Shown here piece by piece: positions 25,586 to 34,001 of a stretch of 64,000 nucleotides of DNA. Each line of letters starts with the position of its first letter. The first letter of the stretch is position 1. The DNA lies in contig NZ_JAFBCK010000001.1 of the NCBI RefSeq assembly GCF_016907695.1, positions 4,204,001 to 4,268,000 on the forward strand. Direction: 5' to 3'. The notes under the pieces are model-generated. The model did no database searches, was not told the DNA's origin, and saw only the letters and a list, made by a program, of their open reading frames with translations. The position numbers and the translations under genes are program-made. Source of the DNA: Actinokineospora baliensis (GTDB lineage: Bacteria; Actinomycetota; Actinomycetes; Mycobacteriales; Pseudonocardiaceae).

Positions 25586-28500
25586 GTGGCGATCACGGTG
25601 GAGCGAACGGGCAACGCGCTGGTGCTGCGCGAGCCGGGGTCCGACGAGCAGGCCGCGGCGATCGCGGGCGCTCTGCCCGAGGAACGGCACCGGACCGCTG
25701 TCGTGGTCGGCGCGTCGGCGTGGCCCGCGCTCGCCCGCCTCGACCCCTGGCTCGTCGCGGACCTGGACGAGCAGGTGGACACCGGGGTGCGGCTGCTGGC
25801 CGCCCACGCCTCCACCATGACCGCGGGCGAGGTGTCCCTGGCCCGCCGCCTCGCCGACCGCCTCGGCGTCGAGGTCGTGGCCCCCGACGGTGACCTCTAC
25901 ACCCTGGCCGACGGCCACACCTTCGCCTCAGGCCTCGGCTGGGTCGCCCACGGCGCAGGCTCCGACCGTCGGCCTATAGGCCACCGATTCCCCGAACCCT
26001 GGTGGCAGGGCTACCTCCCCGCGGGCCACGAACAGATCCCACTAGGCATCTGGGTCCGCACCCCCGGCGGCCCGGCCCGCGAAGACGACCCCCTCCGCTG
26101 GATTCAGCCCGACCCCGAACGCCCCACCGTCGTCGTGGGCGCGCCCGGCGAACAACCCCCCACTCCCGCGGCGGTGGTCGAGGTCCTCGACGCCTTCCCC
26201 CAAGACATGCGCGGCCGCGTAGTGCTGGCCTGTTACGGCAGTGACATCGCCCAAGCCGTGGCCCGCGAACGCGGCGCCGCCGTCCGAGCCCTGCACGGGC
26301 TCCCCAGCACCCACGGCCTCGTCCACCTCGACACCGACGGCCACTTCGCCTGGTACCCCTTCGCCGTGGAGAGCGTCTACCGCCCCGGCTGCGCCCCCGT
26401 CCTGGACCGCTGGGTCGCGCCCATGCCGTCGCTGGCCATGTTCGCCCCCGCCCGCTACCGCCTCACCTCCGGCTGGTCCCTCGACGTCCTGGCCCGCGGC
26501 CTCCTGGCCCGCCCCGACACCCTCCAGGTCGACCCGGCCCTGCTGACCCCCACCGGCCCCACTCCCGAACTCCTCCTTGCCTGCGGCGCGACCGTCCCCG
26601 CGGCGGTGCTGGCCGCCCTCACCGAGGTCCTCGACCAACTCCCCGACTCCACCAAGTCCGCCCTCACCGTCGTCCCCACCACCCCCGGCGCCACCCTCGC
26701 CGCCCGAACCCTCACCGCCCACCTGTCCGACACCCCCCGCCCCACGGCGGCCCCGTGGCCCGAAGACCACACCCAGCGCATCGCCGCCACCGACATCTGG
26801 GGCTCAGCCCCGTTGCCGCGGGTCACCGCCGGATCCAGCCTCCTCACCCCCGATTCCTTCCCCTACGACGAAGAACCCCCCGCCCCCGCGGCGCTACCCC
26901 GCACCACCGGCACCCCCCTCACCACCCCACCCGGAGTTGCCCCCTCAACACCCCCCACCCCAGCGACAGCCACCGAGTCCGCCTCACCCAGCACCACCCC
27001 AACCCCCTCGACCGCCGCCGCCCCACGCTCACACCCGCCCGCGCCGCAGCTCAAGCCAACCAGCGTCGCGACCGCAGCCGTACCGCTGGTGCCCGCCCAG
27101 ATCCTGCCTGCTGAGGTGCCCGCCGAGCCCGCCGCTCCTTCGGCGTCGCCCGAGCCGACCCTCTGGCCAACCGATGTCGCGACCGCAGCCGTACCGCCAT
27201 CGCCCGCCCAGATCCTGCCCGTTGAGGTGCCCGCCGAGCCCGCCGCTCCTTCGGCGTCGCCCGAGCCGACCCTCTGGCCAACCGATGTCGCGACCACAGC
27301 CGCACCGCCATCGCCCGCCGTGGTCCTGCTGGCCGATGCGCCCGCTGCCGCCGTGGCGGCGCCGCTCCGGCCGACTGGTGTCGCGACGGCGGCCGCGTTG
27401 CCGTTGGCTGCGGGGGTTCCGCTCGCTGATGTGCCCGCTGCTCCTTCGGCGGCCCCCGTGCCCGAGTCGGGGCTTCCGCCGACCGGTGTCTCGACGGCGG
27501 CCGCGCTGCCGTTGCCCTCGGCTGAGCCCGCTGCGCCTGTGCCGCCGCTTCCGCTGGCGGTCGCCTTGAGCGTGGCCGCGCCGCCGTTGGTCGTTGAGGG
27601 TCTGCTCGCAGGGGTGTCGGCTGAGTCTGCTGCGCCTTCGGTGGCGCCCCCGTCCGGGGCGCCACTTCGGCCGACTGGTGTCTCGATGGCAGCCGCGCTG
27701 CCGTTGGGTGCTGAGGTTCCGCTCGCTGATGTGCCGGATGGGCCCGCTGCGCCGTTGGCGACGGAGGTGGCCGAGGGCGGGCCGGACGGGGTGTCTTCAG
27801 CGTTGTCCGCAGGGGCATCTGCTTCCCTTCCTGGTGTCGCCTCTTCGGTCGCCGAGACACCCCTTGTCGCCCCGCTGCCGTTGTCTGATGCTGCCTCCTC
27901 GTTGCCGTCCGCGCAGCCGGGTTCGGTTCGGCCGCCGGTATCGATTCCCTTGCCGCTCTCGGGGGCGTCGGTGTCGGTGCCTGTGGCGGTTGCCCCCGCT
28001 TCTCCGGTCCCGACGCCGCCTGCCGCGCGCACGCTCCCGCCTCTCGCGGGTGCGCTTGCCCCGCAGAGTTTCCCGGCGAGTGCCCCCGCGGACGCCCGCA
28101 GTACTGAGGCGCAGCGGCGGGCGGTGCGGGCTGCCTTGGGCACGAAGTACGACTCGGCTACCCGCGCCGTGGTCCAGTTGCTGGCGGAACGCCCGGGGTT
28201 GCGGGCTTCCGGTGATCACGCCGCGCTGTTGACGGAGCTCGCGGTGGTTCGGGTGTTCGCCGAGGAGCCCGGCGCGTATGACGCGGCGTTCCACACGTGC
28301 CTGACGTCGGGGTTGCGCAGGTTGCCGACCATGCGGGGCGTGGTGGTCACCGGTTCGCAGCGGGTGAACCACCAGGAGGGCGCCCGGTTCAGCCTGACGG
28401 GCCCGATGCTCGCCGTCGCCGCGGTGGGGGCCGCGGTGCCGGGGGACACGGAGTTGCTGATCTGGACGACCACCGCCCGCAGGCTCGAAGGCCTGCTCGA

Positions 28501-28711
28501 CGCCGACCGCCGCAATGACGTCGTCCTAGCCGCTCACACCTCCCTCCGCGTCCTCGCCGTCGAGGACAACCGGCTTCTGCTGGCAGAAGAGGGCGCACCC
28601 ACCGAACGAGCCCTCACGAACCTCCGCGCCGCGGCGACCGCCCGGGCCGCCGTCGACATTCCGCACAACCCCAACGCCGCGCGCTGGTTCGGCGCGCTCC
28701 CCGCCGCCTGA
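25586..28711 (+). CDS. Large hypothetical protein with Pro/Ala-rich repetitive linker
   Basis: 1041 residues. The GTG at 25586 is fixed by AAGGAG 7 nt upstream. The N-terminal ~430 residues form a globular alpha/beta region (PTVVVGAPGEQ, VVLACYGSDIAQAVARERG, GLVHLDTDGHFAWYPF) of no family I recognise. Residues about 450-840 are a Pro/Ala/Val-rich linker with an exact-looking 37-residue tandem repeat (unit containing VPAEPAAPSASPEPTLWPTD). The C-terminal ~190 residues form a second globular domain rich in Arg and Ala (TRAVVQLLAERPGLRASGDHA; FHTCLTSGLRRLP; GDTELLIWTT). It is followed by a beta-helix/AAA+ gene whose ATPase domains resemble EccA of type VII secretion, so a role in a secretion- or surface-related assembly is possible but inferred from context only. 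No signal peptide is visible. Confidence 0.75.
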   Translation: MAITVERTGNALVLREPGSDEQAAAIAGALPEERHRTAVVVGASAWPALARLDPWLVADLDEQVDTGVRLLAAHASTMTAGEVSLARRLADRLGVEVVAPDGDLYTLADGHTFASGLGWVAHGAGSDRRPIGHRFPEPWWQGYLPAGHEQIPLGIWVRTPGGPAREDDPLRWIQPDPERPTVVVGAPGEQPPTPAAVVEVLDAFPQDMRGRVVLACYGSDIAQAVARERGAAVRALHGLPSTHGLVHLDTDGHFAWYPFAVESVYRPGCAPVLDRWVAPMPSLAMFAPARYRLTSGWSLDVLARGLLARPDTLQVDPALLTPTGPTPELLLACGATVPAAVLAALTEVLDQLPDSTKSALTVVPTTPGATLAARTLTAHLSDTPRPTAAPWPEDHTQRIAATDIWGSAPLPRVTAGSSLLTPDSFPYDEEPPAPAALPRTTGTPLTTPPGVAPSTPPTPATATESASPSTTPTPSTAAAPRSHPPAPQLKPTSVATAAVPLVPAQILPAEVPAEPAAPSASPEPTLWPTDVATAAVPPSPAQILPVEVPAEPAAPSASPEPTLWPTDVATTAAPPSPAVVLLADAPAAAVAAPLRPTGVATAAALPLAAGVPLADVPAAPSAAPVPESGLPPTGVSTAAALPLPSAEPAAPVPPLPLAVALSVAAPPLVVEGLLAGVSAESAAPSVAPPSGAPLRPTGVSMAAALPLGAEVPLADVPDGPAAPLATEVAEGGPDGVSSALSAGASASLPGVASSVAETPLVAPLPLSDAASSLPSAQPGSVRPPVSIPLPLSGASVSVPVAVAPASPVPTPPAARTLPPLAGALAPQSFPASAPADARSTEAQRRAVRAALGTKYDSATRAVVQLLAERPGLRASGDHAALLTELAVVRVFAEEPGAYDAAFHTCLTSGLRRLPTMRGVVVTGSQRVNHQEGARFSLTGPMLAVAAVGAAVPGDTELLIWTTTARRLEGLLDADRRNDVVLAAHTSLRVLAVEDNRLLLAEEGAPTERALTNLRAAATARAAVDIPHNPNAARWFGALPAA
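27056..27300 (+). repeat. In-frame 111-bp tandem repeat in the linker of the large hypothetical gene
   Basis: GAGGTGCCCGCC recurs at 27113 and 27224, exactly 111 bp (37 codons) apart, and the flanking sequence is nearly identical in both copies. The unit encodes a Pro/Ala-rich segment. This is recent internal duplication in a disordered linker. Confidence 0.7.
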
Positions 28712-28723
28712 CCGGAGCCCGCC

Positions 28724-28900
28724 ATGCTCACCACCCCCTTCGCCTCGAACGCGGTGACCACCGCGTTCCCGCGCGCAGCCGCCCAGAGCCCGCCCCGCCA
28801 GACCCTCCGCTGGGACCAGCGCGTCGACCACCACCAGCGCCTGATCGACTTCCTCGCCGGTGCCGACCCCCAGGAGGTGCCGTCATGGCGAGCAGGCTGA
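28724..28900 (+). CDS. Small hypothetical protein between the large gene and the AAA+ gene
   Basis: A 58-residue ORF from ATG 28724 (GGAG 6 nt upstream) to a TGA that overlaps the first 16 bp of the AAA+ gene. The sequence MLTTPFASNAVTTAFPRAAA, then RWDQRVDHHQRLIDFLAGAD, has a disordered start and an amphipathic helix. It has no known domain. The tight spacing on both sides and the ribosome site support a real, coupled gene, but 58 codons can stay open by chance at this GC content. Confidence 0.45.
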   Translation: MLTTPFASNAVTTAFPRAAAQSPPRQTLRWDQRVDHHQRLIDFLAGADPQEVPSWRAG

Positions 28901-31899
28901 CCAACGTCCGTTCCGTGCTCAGCGTCTCGGCGACCGACGCCGACTGCTTCCGCACCGTCAACGACGCCATCGCCGCCGCCGCGGACGGCGACGTGATCGC
29001 CGTGCGGCCGGGGATCTACCGCGAATCCGTGGTCATCGAGCGCGACATCACCCTCTCCGGTGCCGGGTCGGCGGGGGAGGTCCGCATCGAAACGGTCGGG
29101 GCGCCCGCGCTGCACCTGACCGCCGAGCGGGCCACGGTGTCCGGCATCGTGCTGGCGCACAGCGACGGCGAGGCCGCCGTTGACCTGACCGCGGGCTCGT
29201 TGCGGATGGACGAGTGCGTTGTCACCGCGGACTCCGCGGTCGCGGTGGCGGTGCGCGGCGGGGCGGAGCTGCACGCGCGGGACTGCACCGTCAGCAATCC
29301 CGGCGGCGCCGGTCTGCTCGTGTTCGACGGTGGGGGCGCCGAGGTGCGGACGACCACCTTCACCGGCATCGCGACCACCGCCGTGGTCGCCCGCACCGGG
29401 GGAGCGCCGCGGCTCACCGAGTGCGACATCGCCGACTCCGGCGGCGCCTTCCTCGCCGCGGACAACGCCGGTGGCACGGTGAAGAAGTGCCGGATCGAAC
29501 GGATCAACGGACCTGGCATCGTCGTCGAGGAGAACAGCACCCTGGTCGTCAGCGGCACCACGCTGTCCGAAGTGGAGGGTGTGGCCTTCCTGGTCGGCGC
29601 CGGCTCGTCGCCGAGCATGTACGACAGCACCATCAGCAACGCCCAAGCCCAGGCGATCGTCCTGGTCCAGGGTGCGACGGCGACGGTGGAGCGCACGGAG
29701 ATCCGTGGCGCCCGCGGCCACGGTGTGCACGTCCTCGACTCCTCCCGGGCCGAGCTCACCGAGTGCACCTTCACCGATTCCGGCCACGACGCCGTCCTCG
29801 TCGGCGGAACCGGCTCGGCCACCCTGACCAAGCTCACCGTCACCGGCGGCACCAACTCCGCCGTCATCGTCGAGGACAACGGTGATGTCACCATCGCCGA
29901 ACCGAGAGTCGAGCGGGTCAAGTCCACTGCGCTCATCGCCCGCGGTGCCGCTCGGCTGCGCGTCGACGGCGGCACCATCACCGAGTGCGGCACCGGTGTG
30001 CTCTGGGAGGGGGCGTCCACCGGGCAGCTCAGCGGGGTGGTCGTCGAGCAGAACCTCGGTGACGGCGTTGTGCTCCGCTCCAGCGAACCCATCGAGCTGC
30101 GGGGTTGCCGCATCGAACGCAACCGGGGCAAGGACCTGCGCGATGACGCCGGACTCGCCCAGGTCGAGACTCCACAGGAGACACCGCCGCCGAAGGTCGA
30201 GACCTCCGACGATCTCAGCACCCTGCTGGAGCAGCTGAACGGGTTGGTGGGCCTCGACGGCGTCAAGCGCGAGGTCGAGACCCTGGTGCGGCTGCACCAG
30301 ATGGCCGAGCGCCGGGCCGCCGCCGGTCTGCCGTCACCGCCTCTGGGGCGGCACCTGGTTTTCGCCGGGTCGCCTGGTACCGGCAAAACCACCATCGCCC
30401 GGCTGTACGGCAGGATCCTGACCGCGCTGGGGGTTCTGCGCACGGGCCAGCTCGTCGAGGTGGCCCGCGCGGACCTGGTGGCCGCCGTCGTCGGCGGCAC
30501 CGCGCTCAAGACCGCCGAGAAGTTCGAGGAGGCGTTGGGTGGTGTGCTGTTCATTGATGAGGCCTATTCCCTTTCCGCTGGGTCCGGTGGCACCGGACCC
30601 GACTTCGGCCGCGAGGCGATCGACACGTTGGTGAAGCTGATGGAAGACCACCGCGACGACGTCGTGGTGATCGTTGCGGGCTACACCAACGACATGCGCA
30701 CCTTCATGGCCGCCAACCCCGGACTGTCGTCGCGTTTCACCCGCACCATCGAGTTTACCGACTACTCGGCCCCCGAATTGGTGACAATTGTCGAGGGACT
30801 GTGCCGGGCTCATGATTACCGTCTGGAGTTCGAGACCCGCGCCGCGGTGCACGCTTACTTCACCAAGCTGCCCAGGGACGCCACTTTCGGGAACGGCCGC
30901 ACCGCGCGCAAGGTGTTCGAGGAGATGGTCGGCAGGCAGGCGTACCGCCTCGCGGAGGACGACGACGCGACGGCCATGGCCTTGACGAGGCTCTTGCCGG
31001 AAGACCTGGGACCGTTGCCAGGCAGCGGAATCGGCGCGGGCGCCGGACGCATCGATCAAGAGCAAGTGGACAGACTCCTGTCCGACCTCCGTGGCCTAGT
31101 AGGCCTCGATGACGTTAAGAGCGAAGTCAGCAGCATGGTCGACCTGCTCGATTCCGCCAGGCAACGCCGCGAAGCAAATCTGCCCGTTCCTTCTCTTAGT
31201 AGGCATCTCATCTTCGCTGGCCCGCCAGGAACGGGTAAGACAACGGTTGCGAGGCTCTATGGGTCTATCCTCGCTGCCATGGGCGTCCTCGCCCAAGGAC
31301 AGGTGATCGAGGTAAGCCGCGCGGACCTCGTGGGCGAGTACATAGGTCACACAGCGAAGCGCACAACGGAGTCCTTCGACCGCGCACGCGGCGGACTGTT
31401 GTTCATCGACGAGGCCTACACGCTGTCCAGCCGTCCCGGCGGCGGGCAGGACTTCGGTCGCGAGGCGATCGACACCTTGGTGAAGCTGATGGAGGACCAC
31501 CGCGACGAGGTCGTGGTCATCGCGGCGGGCTACGCGGGGGAGATGGCGGGGTTCCTCGCCGCCAACCCGGGGTTGCAGTCGCGCTTCTCCCACCACGTCA
31601 ACTTCGCCAACTACACCGCCGACGAGCTGGTCACCATCGTGAGCCAACACGCGACCAAGATCGGCTACGAGTGCACGGCGCCCACGGTCGCGGCGCTGCG
31701 CAGCCACTTCCTCGCGATCCGCAGGGACGAGTCGTTCGGCAATGGACGCTATGCGCGCCAGGTGCTCGACGAGGCGGTCACCCGGCACGCCCGCCGCATG
31801 CGCGGGATCGCGTCGCCGACGATCACCGACCTGTGCGTCCTGCTCCCGGAGGACATCCCGGCGGCGAGCCAGAACGGCAAGCCACCCGGGCAGGCGTAA
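28885..31899 (+). CDS. Right-handed beta-helix protein with two CbxX/EccA-type AAA+ domains
   Basis: 1004 residues, start ATG 28885 with AGGAGGT 6 nt upstream. Residues about 20-415 are a parallel beta-helix (pectate-lyase/NosD type) with many short turns such as GIVVEENSTLVVSGTTL and ARLRVDGGTITECGTGV. Two AAA+ modules of the CbbX/EccA class follow. The first has Walker A GSPGTGKT (495-502) and Walker B GVLFIDEAY (553-561). The second has GPPGTGKT (779-786) and GLLFIDEAY. Both carry the conserved DFGREAIDTLVKLMEDHRD and arginine-finger region NPGL(S/Q)SRF. CbbX and EccA remodel protein partners with ATP. I infer a remodelling machine with a scaffold-like beta-helix, acting with the upstream large protein. 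Confidence 0.92.
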   Translation: MASRLTNVRSVLSVSATDADCFRTVNDAIAAAADGDVIAVRPGIYRESVVIERDITLSGAGSAGEVRIETVGAPALHLTAERATVSGIVLAHSDGEAAVDLTAGSLRMDECVVTADSAVAVAVRGGAELHARDCTVSNPGGAGLLVFDGGGAEVRTTTFTGIATTAVVARTGGAPRLTECDIADSGGAFLAADNAGGTVKKCRIERINGPGIVVEENSTLVVSGTTLSEVEGVAFLVGAGSSPSMYDSTISNAQAQAIVLVQGATATVERTEIRGARGHGVHVLDSSRAELTECTFTDSGHDAVLVGGTGSATLTKLTVTGGTNSAVIVEDNGDVTIAEPRVERVKSTALIARGAARLRVDGGTITECGTGVLWEGASTGQLSGVVVEQNLGDGVVLRSSEPIELRGCRIERNRGKDLRDDAGLAQVETPQETPPPKVETSDDLSTLLEQLNGLVGLDGVKREVETLVRLHQMAERRAAAGLPSPPLGRHLVFAGSPGTGKTTIARLYGRILTALGVLRTGQLVEVARADLVAAVVGGTALKTAEKFEEALGGVLFIDEAYSLSAGSGGTGPDFGREAIDTLVKLMEDHRDDVVVIVAGYTNDMRTFMAANPGLSSRFTRTIEFTDYSAPELVTIVEGLCRAHDYRLEFETRAAVHAYFTKLPRDATFGNGRTARKVFEEMVGRQAYRLAEDDDATAMALTRLLPEDLGPLPGSGIGAGAGRIDQEQVDRLLSDLRGLVGLDDVKSEVSSMVDLLDSARQRREANLPVPSLSRHLIFAGPPGTGKTTVARLYGSILAAMGVLAQGQVIEVSRADLVGEYIGHTAKRTTESFDRARGGLLFIDEAYTLSSRPGGGQDFGREAIDTLVKLMEDHRDEVVVIAAGYAGEMAGFLAANPGLQSRFSHHVNFANYTADELVTIVSQHATKIGYECTAPTVAALRSHFLAIRRDESFGNGRYARQVLDEAVTRHARRMRGIASPTITDLCVLLPEDIPAASQNGKPPGQA

Positions 31900-32006
31900 C
31901 GCCGAAGTGGCCTGCCCATTCGGCGGGTTGTGCGGCCGGGCAAGGGGGTGTGAGCCTTGTCCGGACCGCGCGCCTTCTGCGCGGCGGCGTAGGGGGAGGA
32001 ACCTCA

Positions 32007-33950
32007 GTGCACGTACAAAAACGGCGTAGACGGCTGTCGCTCGTAGTGGCCGCCATCGCCATCTTGTCGCTCTTAAGCCCAACGGCGTCCGGTGCGTCAA
32101 ACAGCCCAGGACGGTCGCAGCCCGCCAAGAAGTCCGCCATCATCGACGGTAGCTACATCGTCGTCTTCAAGGACGCGCCCAGCGCCAGGTCAGCCACGTC
32201 CAGCACGGCTGCCACAGTGGCATCCCGCTACGGTGCGCAGTTGTCCTACACATACCGCCACGCTCTTAACGGGTTCGCTGGCCGCTTCGATGCCGAGACG
32301 GCGCGCAAGATCGCTGCCGATCCGCTGGTGGCCTACGTCAGCCAGGACCTCAAGGTTCACAAGGACGGAACCCAGGTGACCCCACCGTCGTGGGGCCTGG
32401 ACCGCATAGACCAACGCGATCGGCCGTCGGACAACTCTTACAACTACCCCGCTAACACCGCGACCAACGTCACCGCTTACATCATCGACAGCGGTATCCG
32501 GACTACCCACCAGGACTTCGGTGGCCGAGCGACGTGGGGCACCAACACCACGGGCGACGGCAACAACACCGACTGCAATGGCCATGGAACACACGTCGCG
32601 GGAACAGTGGGAGGAAGCACATACGGCGTCGCGAAGGGTGTCAAGCTCGTGGCCGTCAAGGTGTTGGACTGCAACGGCGACGGCACCTCCGCGAGCTTCC
32701 TCGCCGGCCTCGACTGGGTGACGGCCAACCACGTGTCCGGGCCCGCTGTCGCCAACGTCAGCCTCGGTGCCGCCGGTACCAACCAGGCGTGGGAAGACGC
32801 GGTCCGCAACTCCATCAACGACGGGATCGTCTACACCATCTCCGCGGGCAACGACACCGAGGACGCCTGCAACCACACCCCCGCCCGCACCCCGCAGGCC
32901 ATCACCGTTGGTGCTACCGGCATCAACGACCGCATCGCCGACTTCTCCAACTACGGCGCCTGCGTCGACATCCTGGCTCCCGGCGAGGGCATCCTCTCGG
33001 CTTGGAACGACAGTGACACTGGTAGCGAATCCTCCGACGGCACCTCTATGGCGGCACCGCATGTAACCGGGGCTGCCGCGCTGCTCGTCGCCGCAGAGCC
33101 CACCTTGACGCCTGCGCGCGCCGCCGAGGCGCTCTTGCTCGACTCGACCCCCAACAAGGTCACCGCTGCACGCGTAGGTACACCCAACCGTCTGTTGTCG
33201 ACCAACACAGGCAACCGGCCGGGCTACCCGGTTGTGGCGAACCCGGGCTTCCGCGCCGCGCGCGTTGGCACCGCGTTCTCCTTGACGCTCACCGCGGCGG
33301 GTGGGACTGGCCCGTACAAGTGGACCGCTACTGGTCTGCCCGCGGGCCTGGCCATTAACCTCAACACCGGTGCCATTACCGGTACGCCGACGACCGCGGC
33401 GACCTCGACCGCCACGGTGACCACCACCGACGCGGCCAATCGGACGCGCGCCACGGCGTTCCAGATCACAGTGACGCCCGCGGCAGGCAGTTGCTCCAGC
33501 CCTGGCCAGCGCCTGCTGAACACCGGCTTCGAGAACGGCTTCGCCCCCTGGACCGGCTTCACCTACGTGATCGGTGCGTGGACAGGTGGCGACCGCGGAC
33601 CGCGCAGCGGCACGCGCGCCGCGATCGTCAACGGCAATGGGGTGGACCACGAGGAGCTGCTCAGCCAGGCCGTTCTCATCCCGGCGGGCTGCGTCCACTC
33701 GACACTGTCGTTCTACCTGCGCACTACGACGGAGGAGACCGACCCCATCCCGTACGACACCGTGACCATCTCGCTGGGTAACACGGTCCTGGCGACCTAC
33801 GACAACACCAACGCCGGTGCGTACGCGCTGAAGTCGTTCCCCGTAGGCGCCTACGCGGGGCAGGTGCTGGTGCTGACGATCGACGGCACGGAGGACTTCG
33901 CGGCCAAGACCACGCACTCCTTCGATGACTTCTCGCTTGTAGCGTCCTAG
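32007..33950 (+). CDS. Secreted S8 subtilisin-like serine protease
   Basis: 647 residues. The GTG at 32007 has GGAGGA 6 nt upstream and gives a signal peptide (KRRRRLSLVVAAIAILSLLS). An I9-type inhibitor propeptide covers about 40-120 (SYIVVFKDAP). The proteinase-K-like catalytic domain has Asp161 (YIIDSGI), His193 (NGHGTHVAG) and Ser347 (DGTSMAAPHV), so it should be active. A putative-Ig (He_PIG-like) repeat follows at about 410-490 (GTGPYKWTATGLPAGL). The C-terminal ~150 residues are a beta-jelly-roll-like domain (LLNTGFENGFAPWTGF) probably for substrate binding. It is an extracellular broad-specificity protease. A hairpin terminator follows it. Confidence 0.94.
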   Translation: MHVQKRRRRLSLVVAAIAILSLLSPTASGASNSPGRSQPAKKSAIIDGSYIVVFKDAPSARSATSSTAATVASRYGAQLSYTYRHALNGFAGRFDAETARKIAADPLVAYVSQDLKVHKDGTQVTPPSWGLDRIDQRDRPSDNSYNYPANTATNVTAYIIDSGIRTTHQDFGGRATWGTNTTGDGNNTDCNGHGTHVAGTVGGSTYGVAKGVKLVAVKVLDCNGDGTSASFLAGLDWVTANHVSGPAVANVSLGAAGTNQAWEDAVRNSINDGIVYTISAGNDTEDACNHTPARTPQAITVGATGINDRIADFSNYGACVDILAPGEGILSAWNDSDTGSESSDGTSMAAPHVTGAAALLVAAEPTLTPARAAEALLLDSTPNKVTAARVGTPNRLLSTNTGNRPGYPVVANPGFRAARVGTAFSLTLTAAGGTGPYKWTATGLPAGLAINLNTGAITGTPTTAATSTATVTTTDAANRTRATAFQITVTPAAGSCSSPGQRLLNTGFENGFAPWTGFTYVIGAWTGGDRGPRSGTRAAIVNGNGVDHEELLSQAVLIPAGCVHSTLSFYLRTTTEETDPIPYDTVTISLGNTVLATYDNTNAGAYALKSFPVGAYAGQVLVLTIDGTEDFAAKTTHSFDDFSLVAS

Positions 33951-33958
33951 TGCAGACG

Positions 33959-33990
33959 GCGGCGCGGGGCCTGCGACGGCCCCGCGCCGC
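33959..33990. terminator. Hairpin terminator between the subtilisin and Hsp70-like genes
   Basis: The inverted repeat GCGGCGCGGGGCC / GGCCCCGCGCCGC has a short loop (TGCGAC). It lies between two convergent genes, so it probably serves both strands. Confidence 0.7.
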
Positions 33991-34001
33991 TGGCGGGGGC
34001 C

